7,524 nucleotides of DNA from Candidatus Kaiserbacteria bacterium (lineage in GTDB: Bacteria > Patescibacteriota > Minisyncoccia > Phycocordibacterales > UBA2100), in the NCBI GenBank assembly GCA_003545515.1, contig DPYD01000050.1, positions 1-7,524 of the forward strand, read 5' to 3'. Numbering within the stretch: position 1 is the stretch's first letter; the number at the start of each line of letters is the position of its first letter. Shown piece after piece: positions 1 through 6,355 of this stretch. The notes under the pieces were generated by a model. The model did not search any database, had not been told where the DNA came from, and worked only from the letters and a program-made list of their open reading frames with translations. Made by a program: the position numbers and the translations under genes.

Positions 1-182
1 CTGTTAGGACCGACTAACCCTTCGATGATCTCCATTGCGAAGGAAACCTTGTTCTTTCGGCGTGCGGGAATCTCACCCGCATTGCGGTTACTCGTGCCAA
101 CATTTTCACTTCTGCACACTCCAGTGTGGGTCACCCCTTCACCTTCATCGCAGTGCAGAACGCTCTCCTACCACACCCGCGC

Positions 183-333
183 AAAGCGCGGAAACTCTAA
201 ATCCGAATATCGAAACTCGAAACAAAATTCAAATCATAAAACCCAAATCTCAAACGGCTCGTTTGGAATTTTGAATTTCGTGCTTGTGATTTGTTTCGGA
301 TTTCGTATTTCGTGCTTCGAATTTCTGTGCTTC
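183..333 (-). other. Intervening-sequence-like insert in 23S rRNA helix 45
   Basis: Between the conserved rRNA stretches GGTACCGAAACTGCGG and GGTAGGAGAGCGTTCTGCA, where helix 45 of 23S normally has a short tip, about 150 extra nt are present. The outer base of the arm still pairs: CCGUGC (complement of 334-339) with GCGCGG (complement of 177-182, allowing G-U). The inside is AT-rich with repeated words (TTTCG, TGCTT, GATTT) and folds as a long imperfect hairpin whose apex is CAAAC/GTTTG at 251-255/261-265. There is no room for a 23S four-helix-bundle (S23) gene, so this is the ORF-less, short type. In other bacteria such inserts at helix 45 are cut out by RNase III, leaving a fragmented but functional 23S; whether that happens here is inference. 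Boundaries are good to about 10 nt. Confidence 0.85.
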
Positions 334-1030
334 GCACGGATATCCGCAGTTTCGGTACCATACTTAGCCCCGATTATTTTTGGCGCAAGATCTCTGAATG
401 AGTGAGCTGTTACGCTTTCTTTGAATGGTGGCTGCTTCTAAGCCAACATCCTCATTGTCTCTGAAATCTCACCTCCTTCCTTGCACTTAGTATGAATTTT
501 GGGACCTTAACTGGCGATCTGGGCTGTTTCCCTTTTGACGTACGGAGCTTCGCCCCCATCGTCTAACTGCCGTACTGACATGCTGGTATTCGGAGTTTGA
601 TAGGATCAGTGGCCTTGCGGCCTATCCGAACCTTCCAGTGCTCTACCCCCAGCACGAACATACGACGCAAGCCCGAAAGCTCTTTCGGAGAGAACCAGCT
701 ATTACGAGGTTCGATTAGCTTTTCACTCCAACCCACAAGTCATCCCAAGATGTTGCACAATCTACGGGTTCGGCCCTCCCGTCGCATTTCTGCGGCGTTC
801 AGCCTGCTCATGGGTAGCTCACCTCGCTTCGGGTCTGATACATACGACGAACGCGCTATTCACACTCGCTTTCGCTACGGCTCCAGCCGATAAGGCCTTA
901 GCCAAGCCGTATGCATCAACTCGTTGGCTCATTCTTCAATAGGCACGCTGTCGAGGCAACGCCAAATAAATGACGACCTCTCCAACTCCTTGTAGACATG
1001 TGGTTTCAGATCTATTTCACTCCCCTCACC

Positions 1031-1073
<43 letters not shown>

Positions 1074-1291
1074 ATCTGAAGAAGTATGTAGCCTTACCAG
1101 TTAGTTCTGGCGAATTCACCCGAGCTTTTCATGTCTCGAACTACTCAAGAACTACAGCCATAGAGATGCTTTGTTTTCGAATACGGGGCTATTACCCTCT
1201 GGGGCCGCGCTTCCCAGCGCGTTCTTCTAACTAAGCATTTTGTAACTCTACGCAAGCTTTCGCTTGCACGCCGTAGCCTTATAACCCCCAT

Positions 1292-1393
1292 CCCCTTAGA
1301 CAGCTTCTAGGTACGAGCTGCAAGCTGCGAGAAAAAATGCATTTCTGCATCTCCTCGAAGCTCGAAGCTATTCGCTCGAAGCTATTTAAGTGG
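1292..1393 (-). other. Expanded arm near the 5' end of 23S rRNA, with internal repeats
   Basis: At the hairpin between the conserved AGCCCAAAC and the GGGGUUAUAAGGC-like segment (a short hairpin in most bacteria), the arm is stretched to about 100 nt. Its base is formed by CCACUUA..AGCUUC with GAAGCU..UAAGGGG, and its middle by GAGCUUCGAGGAGA against UCUCGCAGCUUGCAGCUC, capped by UGCA-GAAA-UGCA. CTCGAAGCTA occurs at 1361-1370 and 1375-1384, with a partial copy at 1354-1360, suggesting growth by tandem duplication. It looks like a second, smaller rRNA insertion, possibly also a cleavage site. Confidence 0.7.
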
Positions 1394-1745
1394 CTGAGTT
1401 TGGGCTCCTCCCTTTTCGCTCGCCGCTACTAAGGGAATAACTATTGTTCTCTTTTCCTCTCGGTACTGAGATGTTTCACTTCCCGAGGTATGCTCCACAT
1501 ACTGTTTAGAGTATGGGTTCCAGCCGTACTTTTGCACTCGAGTGTTCGGTAACTTTGATTAGTCAAACGCATGCGTTCGACCTCGCTTAGTAAACGTAAC
1601 TCAACTTGCAAAAGTACGGCTGGAGGGTTTCCCCATTCGGAAATCTCCGGATCAAAGGTTGCTTAGCACCTCCCCGAAGCATATCGCAGCTAAACCACGT
1701 CCTTCATCGCCTTCTTCAGTCTAGGCATCCACCACACGCCCTTAC

Positions 1746-1850
1746 TCAGAACTCTCGTTACGACATTTCTGCCGTCTTGCACCATCGCTCGGACGACGTG
1801 AAAGTAAACTTTCACGTCTAATCCTCGCTAGGTGCAAAAGGAATTCTGAG
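1746..1850 (-). other. Pre-23S leader stem-loop at the mature 5' end
   Basis: In the RNA sense a long hairpin sits just upstream of mature 23S. TTGCACC..GCG.AGGA..GACGTGAAAGT pairs with ACTTTCACGTC.GTCC..GAT.GGTGCAA (1777-1837), with an inner 11-bp perfect stem. It is nested inside an outer 7-bp stem, TTCTGAG at 1844-1850 and CTCAGAA at 1746-1752, whose second strand overlaps the predicted 5' end. A double-stranded element here fits an RNase III-type processing site. This differs from the usual pairing of 5' and 3' flanks of 23S, which cannot be tested because the 3' flank is outside the window. Confidence 0.6.
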
Positions 1851-1867
1851 AACCGCGTTTCTACCCC

Positions 1868-2061
1868 GTGAGATGCGTTAGCTATCTCACCGAGGTTACT
1901 TTCTGCTCGTCCACTACAAGATGGACGAGACTTTTGTTTTTTGTCCCGCTCTTTCCGAAGAAAGGGCGGGATTCCTGCGTCCCATTTCGGAGACTTTAAC
2001 CGAAATGGGACATTGTTGATTTTTGTGTCTCCAGCCGCTCTTCTTGCAAACATGCAAAAAG
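1868..2061 (-). other. Cluster of four to five strong hairpins in the 23S leader
   Basis: Successive stem-loops fill the leader: 2040-2048/2053-2061 (9 bp with one G-U, loop UGUU); 1979-1990/2000-2011 (12-bp perfect stem GTCCCATTTCGG, 9-nt loop); 1945-1955/1960-1970 (CCCGC.CUUUC around a UUCG tetraloop, one mismatch in RNA); 1906-1913/1922-1929 (8 bp); and 1868-1874/1884-1890 (7 bp). No tRNA, 5S rRNA or convincing ORF is seen here. They could protect the precursor, recruit processing enzymes or antitermination factors, or support 50S assembly; none of these roles is shown by the sequence itself. Confidence 0.6.
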
Positions 2062-2116
2062 ACCGACCGGATTATTTTCTCTTTTCAATTGTCAACGATC
2101 ACAATATATGGCACTG

Positions 2117-2138
2117 AAAAAGGCCGCTTGTGGCGGCC
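2117..2138 (-). terminator. Intrinsic terminator between the 23S promoter and 23S rRNA
   Basis: The RNA reads GGCCGC-CACAA-GCGGCC followed directly by UUUUU, a textbook Rho-independent terminator (stem arms 2133-2138 and 2122-2127, U-tract 2121-2117). It lies about 90 nt downstream of a near-consensus promoter and about 360 nt upstream of mature 23S. It therefore ends a short transcript, attenuates the rRNA transcript, or is overridden by antitermination. Confidence 0.7.
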
Positions 2139-2206
2139 CCGATTGCGCAAGAATTACCACGCGCTATCGTTGCCGTTTTTTCGTCCTGTTTCTGAACTCC
2201 ATATAC
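2117..2206 (-). ncRNA. Candidate small RNA or attenuated leader (about 90 nt)
   Basis: A transcript starting near 2206 from the promoter above and ending at the terminator at 2117-2138 would be about 90 nt. It contains a 12-codon ORF starting at 2202 (MEFRNRTKKRQR, stop at 2164-2166), nearly leaderless and very basic. A weak GCGC/GCGC pairing precedes the terminator. I do not recognise it as SRP RNA, 6S, tmRNA, 5S or a known riboswitch. It may be an independent small RNA, a leader peptide/attenuator, or only the first part of the 23S precursor. Confidence 0.4.
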
Positions 2207-2212
2207 CTAAAG

Positions 2213-2241
2213 AGTATATTCTAGAGTGTTTCTAGTGTCAA
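2213..2241 (-). promoter_or_regulatory. Near-consensus sigma70-type promoter upstream of 23S
   Basis: On the minus strand, TTGACA (2236-2241), a 17-nt spacer and TATACT (2213-2218) form an almost perfect housekeeping promoter; the start site would be near 2206. The spacer holds an inverted repeat, CTAGA-5 nt-TCTAG (2221-2235), and a second palindrome, CTAGT-4 nt-ACTAG (2259-2272), lies just upstream of the -35. These could be operators, but that is inference. It is the best promoter in the window and fits strong rRNA expression. Confidence 0.75.
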
Positions 2242-2320
2242 CCTAACGGTAAGCTTAACTAGTCTATACTAGCCCCCCGAGTGTTCGAGCAAAGCGGTTA
2301 TGTCATCTTTATTAGCTTTA

Positions 2321-2395
2321 TTAGTTTTGGAAAATCAGTTCCTCGGCGTCGGTGATGCTCATTTGCGCTTTGTAGTAGTATGTAGTTTCAATCAT
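2321..2395 (-). CDS. Possible 24-aa ORF overlapping the end of the hypothetical gene
   Basis: ATG at 2395 overlaps the last codons of the hypothetical gene ending at 2388 (8-bp overlap) and reads MIETTYYYKAQMSITDAEEL... to a double stop TAATAA at 2321. It could be a coupled mini-gene, the tail of the upstream protein after a frameshift, or chance. No Shine-Dalgarno is visible. Confidence 0.25.
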   Translation of the reverse strand: MIETTYYYKAQMSITDAEELIFQN

Positions 2396-2690
2396 CTTGG
2401 AGATTTTTCGCGTCTCGATTCTGTGCCTCAATTTCTTCGAGTGCCAATTTACGTATTTCGGGGTCCTCTAGTGATTTCCATTCGCCATCGCCGTCTACTG
2501 TCAAAGTGAGTTGACGAAAAAATAAATTGAACCCCTCTCCAAATCCAATGCACGAAAGTTCTGATTTGAGTCCCGGCGTTGGCGTAATATCGTGCTCATC
2601 TCGATATGCGTGGACGAAGTCCCTTATTGTTTTCATCTCCCTCTCTGCGTCACGCTTTTCTGGTAAGCTTGGCGTTTCTTCGATGCCCAT
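2388..2690 (-). CDS. Hypothetical protein, 100 aa
   Basis: This is a small, highly charged, probably soluble protein with no signal peptide or membrane segment. The first 35 residues and the last 30 are rich in Glu, Asp, Lys and Arg and look helical. The middle (about 45-70, with a GFGEGFNLFF stretch followed by an alternating QLTLTVDGDG segment) looks like a small beta unit. I do not recognise the family. The start at 2690 is the first ATG; no Shine-Dalgarno precedes it, in keeping with other genes here. A weak promoter-like pair (GTGGAC, 16 nt, TAATAC) lies about 40-65 nt upstream. It stands alone between the epimerase gene and the 23S promoter, 238 bp after the epimerase stop. Composition and absence of a competing frame favour a real gene, but it could be spurious. 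Confidence 0.55.
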   Translation of the reverse strand: MGIEETPSLPEKRDAEREMKTIRDFVHAYRDEHDITPTPGLKSELSCIGFGEGFNLFFRQLTLTVDGDGEWKSLEDPEIRKLALEEIEAQNRDAKNLQDD

Positions 2691-2795
2691 GTGGTAAAGA
2701 CGTGCTTTTGATGTCTAAGATTGAATAGTATTATGCGGTCGTTAGTTATGTCCACCCTTGACGCGTGTGCGATAATCGTTTGTATTGTGATTTCT

Positions 2796-2828
2796 TGACT
2801 CCAGTTCTGGCCTTTTAAGCTGGAGTCA
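2796..2828 (-). repeat. Inverted repeat in the gap between epimerase and hypothetical gene
   Basis: TGACTCCAG (2796-2804) and CTGGAGTCA (2820-2828) form a 9-bp stem with a 15-nt loop. There is no T-tract on either side, so it is not an obvious terminator; it may be an mRNA 3' structure or an operator. The same gap carries an 11-nt tandem repeat, GGATTGGGCTT, at 2882-2892 and 2893-2903. Nothing else is seen between 2691 and 2928. Confidence 0.45.
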
Positions 2829-2928
2829 GGGAATTGTAATCACTGGCTGAGCTCTTGTGTTCAGTCACCGCCGGAGGATGCGGATTGGGCTTGGATTGGG
2901 CTTCACTATTCAAATCAGGGAGGAGTTG

Positions 2929-3798
2929 CTACAATTTCAAATTAGCTACATACCAGTCCACCGTTTCCTTCATACCATCTTCGAGTGAGATTCCAGAAGA
3001 AAACCCAAGATTATTCAGAATAGTAGTATCCGCCACAAGCCGAGTATCTGGTGTTTCTCCTGCCCTCATAGGAAGATGTCTGATTTTTGATTTAGACCCG
3101 ATTATACGAGCAATCATATACGCGAGTTCGTTTACTGTTGTTTCTTCTCCTGTACCGACATCAATCGTTGCACCCTCTAAATTTTCATTTTCACCTATCA
3201 TTATAGTTGCTCTCACCGCATCTCTCGCATGTATCAAATCCATTGTTTGAGTTCCGTTGCCCCATACCTGAATATCCTCGTTTTTCAGAGCCCAACGAAT
3301 GAAGAAAGGAACCGCCTTTTGGCAATGAAATGATTGTCGAGGCCCATATACATTCAACCATTTGACTGAAACAGTGGGAAGCCCAAACTCATCGTGATAC
3401 ATCTTTGCAAAGCTTTCACCAGCTTGTTTTGTAATCGAGTATGTGTTTAGCCACACATTCGGTTTAGTGATATGAATGACCTTGGTTTTTCTTTTCAATG
3501 CGCCGTCCAAAATATTTAATGTTCCAAGTATATTCACCCTCGACGCTCGATATGCCTGCGTGATGAGTTCGCTGGTGCCAAGCAATCCGGCAAGATGGTA
3601 AACAACATCAAAGTGGGGGATTATGTCTAAAATCTTCTCCCTATCTGTAATATCGGCGATAATGGACTTCGGGTTTCGAATGTTCGACGTAACGCTACTT
3701 TTCAATGAGAGTAGCGTTACGTCATGTCCCTTTTCTTCCAAAAGATCATAGAGATGGCTACCAATAAATCCCGATCCACCGGTTATGAGTGCTTTCAT
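2929..3798 (-). CDS. NAD-dependent sugar epimerase/dehydratase (extended SDR family)
   Basis: This 289-aa cytoplasmic enzyme belongs to the extended short-chain dehydrogenase family, which epimerises, dehydrates or reduces nucleotide-activated sugars (UDP-glucose 4-epimerase, dTDP-glucose dehydratase and relatives). The N-terminal Rossmann motif TGGSGFIGSHL is at residues 6-16, the cofactor-contacting YHLAG at 67-71, the catalytic Y120-SIT-K124, and the family's NVYGPRQ at 149-155. A Thr (T111, in VIHITKP) occupies the place of the usual catalytic Ser/Thr. The RDAV segment near 192-195 and a C-terminal substrate domain with TPDTR near 249-253 are typical. At 289 aa it is slightly shorter than most (310-340). 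Its ATG overlaps the stop of the Nudix gene (ATGA, 3795-3798), so translation is probably coupled. The exact sugar cannot be read; epimerase is more likely than dehydratase, but this is open. Confidence 0.9.
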   Translation of the reverse strand: MKALITGGSGFIGSHLYDLLEEKGHDVTLLSLKSSVTSNIRNPKSIIADITDREKILDIIPHFDVVYHLAGLLGTSELITQAYRASRVNILGTLNILDGALKRKTKVIHITKPNVWLNTYSITKQAGESFAKMYHDEFGLPTVSVKWLNVYGPRQSFHCQKAVPFFIRWALKNEDIQVWGNGTQTMDLIHARDAVRATIMIGENENLEGATIDVGTGEETTVNELAYMIARIIGSKSKIRHLPMRAGETPDTRLVADTTILNNLGFSSGISLEDGMKETVDWYVANLKL

Positions 3799-4223
3799 GG
3801 TTTCGAGAACTTAGCGATCACATCTCTGTGTCCAAAAGCGATTAGTTCAGGTAGTTCATTCAAGGGGAAAAAAGCGACCTGCTGCGTCTCTCCTCCATCC
3901 GCCTGTAATAAACTCTCCTCCGCCATTTGAACACTGTAGACTAGATCAATGGATGTGTGCGCGAATGCGTCAGTGCATTCGATGCGATACGCATGAAGAA
4001 GCTTGGGATATGAACAAATCACTCCGGCCTCTTCTCTCAACTCACGCAAGACAGCTGCCTCGGGCTCTTCTCTTCTATCGATCATGCCCCCAGGAAGAGC
4101 CCAGTGTCCTTCGAATGAACCCTTGCCACGCAATACCATTAGCACCCTGTTTTCATGAATGACAAGCGCACTCACAACTGGATGAGGGTTGCCAGCTTTT
4201 ACGCACTCGTACAGAATGTTCAT
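3795..4223 (-). CDS. Nudix hydrolase
   Basis: This 142-aa soluble enzyme hydrolyses a nucleoside diphosphate linked to another moiety (substrates in the family include ADP-ribose, nucleotide sugars and oxidised dNTPs), using metal ions bound by the Nudix box. The complete box G-x5-E-x7-R-E-L-x-E-E-x-G-V spans residues 46-68 (G46, E52, R60, E61, E64, E65, G67). The preceding WALPGG and the ALVIHENRVLMVLR strand are typical of the ADP-ribose/sugar-nucleotide type. Length is normal for a single-domain member. The start is well supported: AGGAG (4233-4237) lies 9 nt upstream of ATG. It is first in a two-gene unit with the epimerase, joined by a 4-bp overlap. The company of a sugar nucleotidyltransferase and an epimerase suggests a nucleotide-sugar substrate or clean-up role, which is inference. 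Confidence 0.93.
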   Translation of the reverse strand: MNILYECVKAGNPHPVVSALVIHENRVLMVLRGKGSFEGHWALPGGMIDRREEPEAAVLRELREEAGVICSYPKLLHAYRIECTDAFAHTSIDLVYSVQMAEESLLQADGGETQQVAFFPLNELPELIAFGHRDVIAKFSKP

Positions 4224-4281
4224 GGTTCACTTCTCCTATATGACAGGTTTCGACCGCCCTCCTCTAATGGAAGGGGATTTG

Positions 4282-4309
4282 AATATAGCACAAAAATATC
4301 TCCTGGCAT
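4282..4309 (-). promoter_or_regulatory. Probable promoter of the Nudix-epimerase pair (extended -10)
   Basis: On the minus strand, TATATT (4282-4287) is preceded by TG one base away (extended -10, TGCTATATT) and, 16 nt further up, by ATGCCA (4304-4309; 4 of 6 match TTGACA). This gives a leader of about 50 nt carrying the AGGAG ribosome site. The pattern is plausible but unproven. Confidence 0.45.
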
Positions 4310-4310
4310 T

Positions 4311-4362
4311 ATCGCTTTGGTAATCGCTTTGGTATTACATACTAGTCTTTTCATACTAGTCT
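4311..4362. repeat. Two short tandem direct repeats upstream of the Nudix promoter
   Basis: ATCGCTTTGGTA occurs twice back to back (4311-4322 and 4323-4334). Just beyond it CATACTAGTCT occurs twice with a 14-bp period (4338-4348 and 4352-4362). They sit directly upstream of the likely promoter, so they could be binding sites or traces of replication slippage. The CTAG-containing word resembles the palindromes near the 23S promoter. Confidence 0.5.
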
Positions 4363-4398
4363 ACTATCCGGGTGTCCAGGGTTTCCAGATCCGAGTGT

Positions 4399-5136
4399 TC
4401 AGTTGTCAGAGTTTTCGGAGGACCCTGACTTTATTCCCTTGTCAACTTTCTCAAGCATCTTCCTGGCTTTTTCGAGGTCTTCCGGAGTGCTTATCTGGAC
4501 CCACGAAGAGGTCTTTACTGCATAGAACGGTATTCCGAGTTTTTGTGCCGTCGCGAGTGTTGTTTGCGGCAGCCCATACTCATTACTACCGGCGGATTTA
4601 GGAAGCATGGGGAAATCGAAAATGCGTGTATCGAGCACAAACAAGTTTGCGCTGATATAACCCTTACCTTCGTGTGCGCCTTCTGCTACTTCGCGTATGT
4701 GGTGATCCTTGTCGAGTACAACGATGCCGCCTTCATGCGTCCCATCCACTTCTTGCACCAAGAGTGCCCAGCCGTCATCCGGCACAAGGCAACGCGTAAT
4801 GTCTTCGTGCGCATATATATCGTCACCCATCATAACGAGGAACTTTCCTGAGAGTGCGTTTTTCGCCTGCCACAGAGCATCCGCCGTGCCTCCTACGATG
4901 TTATCCTGCTCTTCATAAAAGAGTTTCTTATCGCCGTATGAACCGCCGAGGTAATCGTGTATCACAGACCCGAGATATCCGACCACAATGATTACCTCGT
5001 CAATCTGTTCCGGAAGGGCGTCGAGCTTGTGTTCGATAAGTGTTTTGTTCGAGACTTCAAGGAGCGCTTTTGGTGCGCCGTCGGTAAGAGATCCCATCCT
5101 CTTGCCGCGCCCAGCCGCAAGAATGACACATTGCAT
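4399..5136 (-). CDS. Sugar-1-phosphate nucleotidyltransferase (NTP transferase family)
   Basis: This 245-aa cytoplasmic enzyme would join a sugar phosphate to an NTP to make a nucleotide sugar, the activated precursor for surface glycans. The nucleotide-binding signature LAAGRGKRM is at residues 6-14, followed by the PK (22-23) of the usual G-x-P-K-x-[LM] site, GGTADAL at 82-88 (base/sugar binding), and the metal-binding GDD at 104-106. The C-terminal segment VQISTPEDLEKA (213-224) is the family's usual ending. There is no left-handed beta-helix acyltransferase domain, so it is the short, RmlA/GalU-like type, not full GlmU. The last 15 residues are polar and probably disordered. The ATG at 5136 fits the family's N-terminus exactly (M-x-x-V-I-L-A-A-G); no clear Shine-Dalgarno is present, and the start codon lies inside a repeat arm. 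It ends 175 bp before the Nudix gene, so the two may share a pathway without sharing a transcript. Confidence 0.9.
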   Translation of the reverse strand: MQCVILAAGRGKRMGSLTDGAPKALLEVSNKTLIEHKLDALPEQIDEVIIVVGYLGSVIHDYLGGSYGDKKLFYEEQDNIVGGTADALWQAKNALSGKFLVMMGDDIYAHEDITRCLVPDDGWALLVQEVDGTHEGGIVVLDKDHHIREVAEGAHEGKGYISANLFVLDTRIFDFPMLPKSAGSNEYGLPQTTLATAQKLGIPFYAVKTSSWVQISTPEDLEKARKMLEKVDKGIKSGSSENSDN

Positions 5137-5340
5137 CCCGTTAGAAGTAGGGCGCGAAAACGAAACAGATTCCGTGCCGTACTTGATTACATCTTATAAT
5201 ATCGATTTGCATACTTTTTATTGTACATCCGTCGTCCCCGCCCCGTTAGAGACTTCTTTATCTGAAACATATCGCACTGCGTGGTTGTATAGTACTCATG
5301 TTCGGATCCTCTAACAGGGCAAGACTTCTAACGGGATTGC
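5131..5340. repeat. Nested inverted repeats of a CCYGTTAGA motif
   Basis: Four copies of one motif lie within about 210 bp: A, TTGCATCCCGTTAGAAGT (5131-5148); B, CCCCGTTAGAGACTTC (5241-5256); C, CTCTAACAGGGC (inverted, 5310-5320 region); and D, ACTTCTAACGGGATTGC (inverted, 5325-5340). A is an inverted copy of D, and B of C with one mismatch, giving a nested A-B-C-D palindrome. Copy A covers the start codon of the nucleotidyltransferase gene. I recall similar TTCTAACGGG words between genes of Patescibacteria, but cannot verify that. It may be a MITE-like or REP-like element or a regulatory array. Confidence 0.65.
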
Positions 5341-5355
5341 ATAGTTTGATTGTAT

Positions 5356-5386
5356 CAAAAAGTCAGCAATGCGAAGCGCCCATCGC
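5356..5386 (-). terminator. Probable terminator after the membrane protein gene
   Basis: In RNA sense GCGAUG (5381-5386) pairs with CAUUGC (5366-5371, one G-U), with GCG/CGC pairing possible inside, followed after three bases by UUUUU. It lies about 45 bp after the stop of the gene ending at 5430. Confidence 0.5.
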
Positions 5387-5429
5387 AATCCGCGCGACAG
5401 GCGCATGCAAAAGCAAACAGAGAGAGTTA

Positions 5430-6119
5430 TCAGCGGTCGCGTCCGATTTCTGAACGAATTTTCTCTATTGTGCGAGCGGCAGCTTCTTTGCCACCAAGCC
5501 CAAAGGCCAAACCAGCCGCAATTGATACTGCAGCCACAAAGCCCATAAACAATATCTGGACGAACTCCGCCGCGACGCCAAGCTGGTTCAATACCGCCAT
5601 TATGGCGATGATCCATACTGACCACTTCGCAACGCTACCGGCAAGATTTCCGGCATGTGCACCTGCTGCGCGAGCTGAACTGGCAACCACCTTCTTTACC
5701 ACTTCCGCGACAACTGCCGCAAGAATAAGAATCAATACTGCAACAAAGACCTGCGGTAGATAGAACAACACCGTCTGGTAGAGGAAGGCAGTAACTGCAT
5801 TGAGACCAATTATCTCAAGCGCGGCGACGAGAAAGACTATGATAACGAACCACTGAACAAGTATGCCCAGGAAAGCACCGACGTTTAGATTGAAGCCAGC
5901 GTCTCGTGCCATTTCATTCAATCCCGCCGCTTTCAAGGCATCGTCAATACGTAGTATTTTCACGACCTGGTCCACGACGCGATATAGAACCGCGGCAACA
6001 ACCCATCCTAAGATGAACACAATTACAGCCACTATTATTTGAGGCAAAGCCTGTACAACTACTAACCATAGCTCTGCAAATGATTGTTGAAGTAGGTTTG
6101 CCGATTCCGAAACTATCAT
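5430..6119 (-). CDS. Membrane protein of the mechanosensitive-channel TM-helix type
   Basis: This 229-aa inner-membrane protein has about five hydrophobic helices: roughly residues 17-46, 81-106, 114-143, 166-182 and 186-208. Two repeated units can be seen, each a membrane helix pair followed by an amphipathic linker. The last helix ends in GLAFGLGGKEAAART (203-217), the hallmark of conserved TM-helix repeats found in MscS-related small-conductance channel proteins such as the CmpX-like group. The soluble beta domain that follows the pore helix in true MscS is absent; the protein stops 14 residues after the motif. It may be a channel, a membrane scaffold, or a partner of another protein. The ATG at 6119 leaves a short polar N-terminus and has no Shine-Dalgarno. 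It stands alone between a 236-bp gap upstream, where I see no gene, and a terminator downstream. Confidence 0.82.
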   Translation of the reverse strand: MIVSESANLLQQSFAELWLVVVQALPQIIVAVIVFILGWVVAAVLYRVVDQVVKILRIDDALKAAGLNEMARDAGFNLNVGAFLGILVQWFVIIVFLVAALEIIGLNAVTAFLYQTVLFYLPQVFVAVLILILAAVVAEVVKKVVASSARAAGAHAGNLAGSVAKWSVWIIAIMAVLNQLGVAAEFVQILFMGFVAAVSIAAGLAFGLGGKEAAARTIEKIRSEIGRDR

Positions 6120-6355
6120 AATTGGGTAGGAAAAGTTAACGAATAAGCTTTTATAACGGTTCTCGACCTCTTATTCCTTAATGGTAGCATCCGACCCCCT
6201 GCCATGAAGCCGAGTTTTCAGTCCTGTGTGGATAGAGTTGAAGTATAAAGATAACCGGTTTTTTGCCTTTTATTTGCCCGGAAGCCCCTCATCTTGCTGA
6301 AACAACGCCCGTTTGAGCGAAGTATGGATCAATGCAAGTAGGAAAAGGTGGGAAA

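Noticed and set aside
181..355. CRISPR array, suggested by repeated TTTCG words
   Set aside because: No regular repeat-spacer spacing; the words form one imperfect hairpin inside rRNA.
1906..1940. Hairpin followed by a T-rich run on the + strand, like a + strand terminator
   Set aside because: No gene is transcribed toward it on the + strand; it is better read as part of the 23S leader.
1742..2053. Minus-strand open frame of about 100 codons
   Set aside because: It spans the 23S 5' end and the hairpin leader; its low-complexity Arg/Ser-rich translation is a by-product of structured RNA.
2067..2095. Second 23S promoter with a perfect TTGACA at 2090-2095
   Set aside because: No acceptable -10 at 16-18 nt; the nearest AT-rich hexamer (ATAATC) would leave a 14-nt spacer. 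It remains possible but unsupported.
2118..2290. tRNA or 5S rRNA upstream of 23S
   Set aside because: GTTCGA-like words occur near 2282, but no cloverleaf or 5S core could be built on either strand.
5177..5200. Perfect TATAAT on the + strand
   Set aside because: No matching -35 at a normal distance and no + strand gene downstream.
5311..5763. Open frames in other frames over the membrane protein gene
   Set aside because: Shadows of the membrane protein gene, whose hydrophobic pattern and GLAFGLGG motif identify the true frame.
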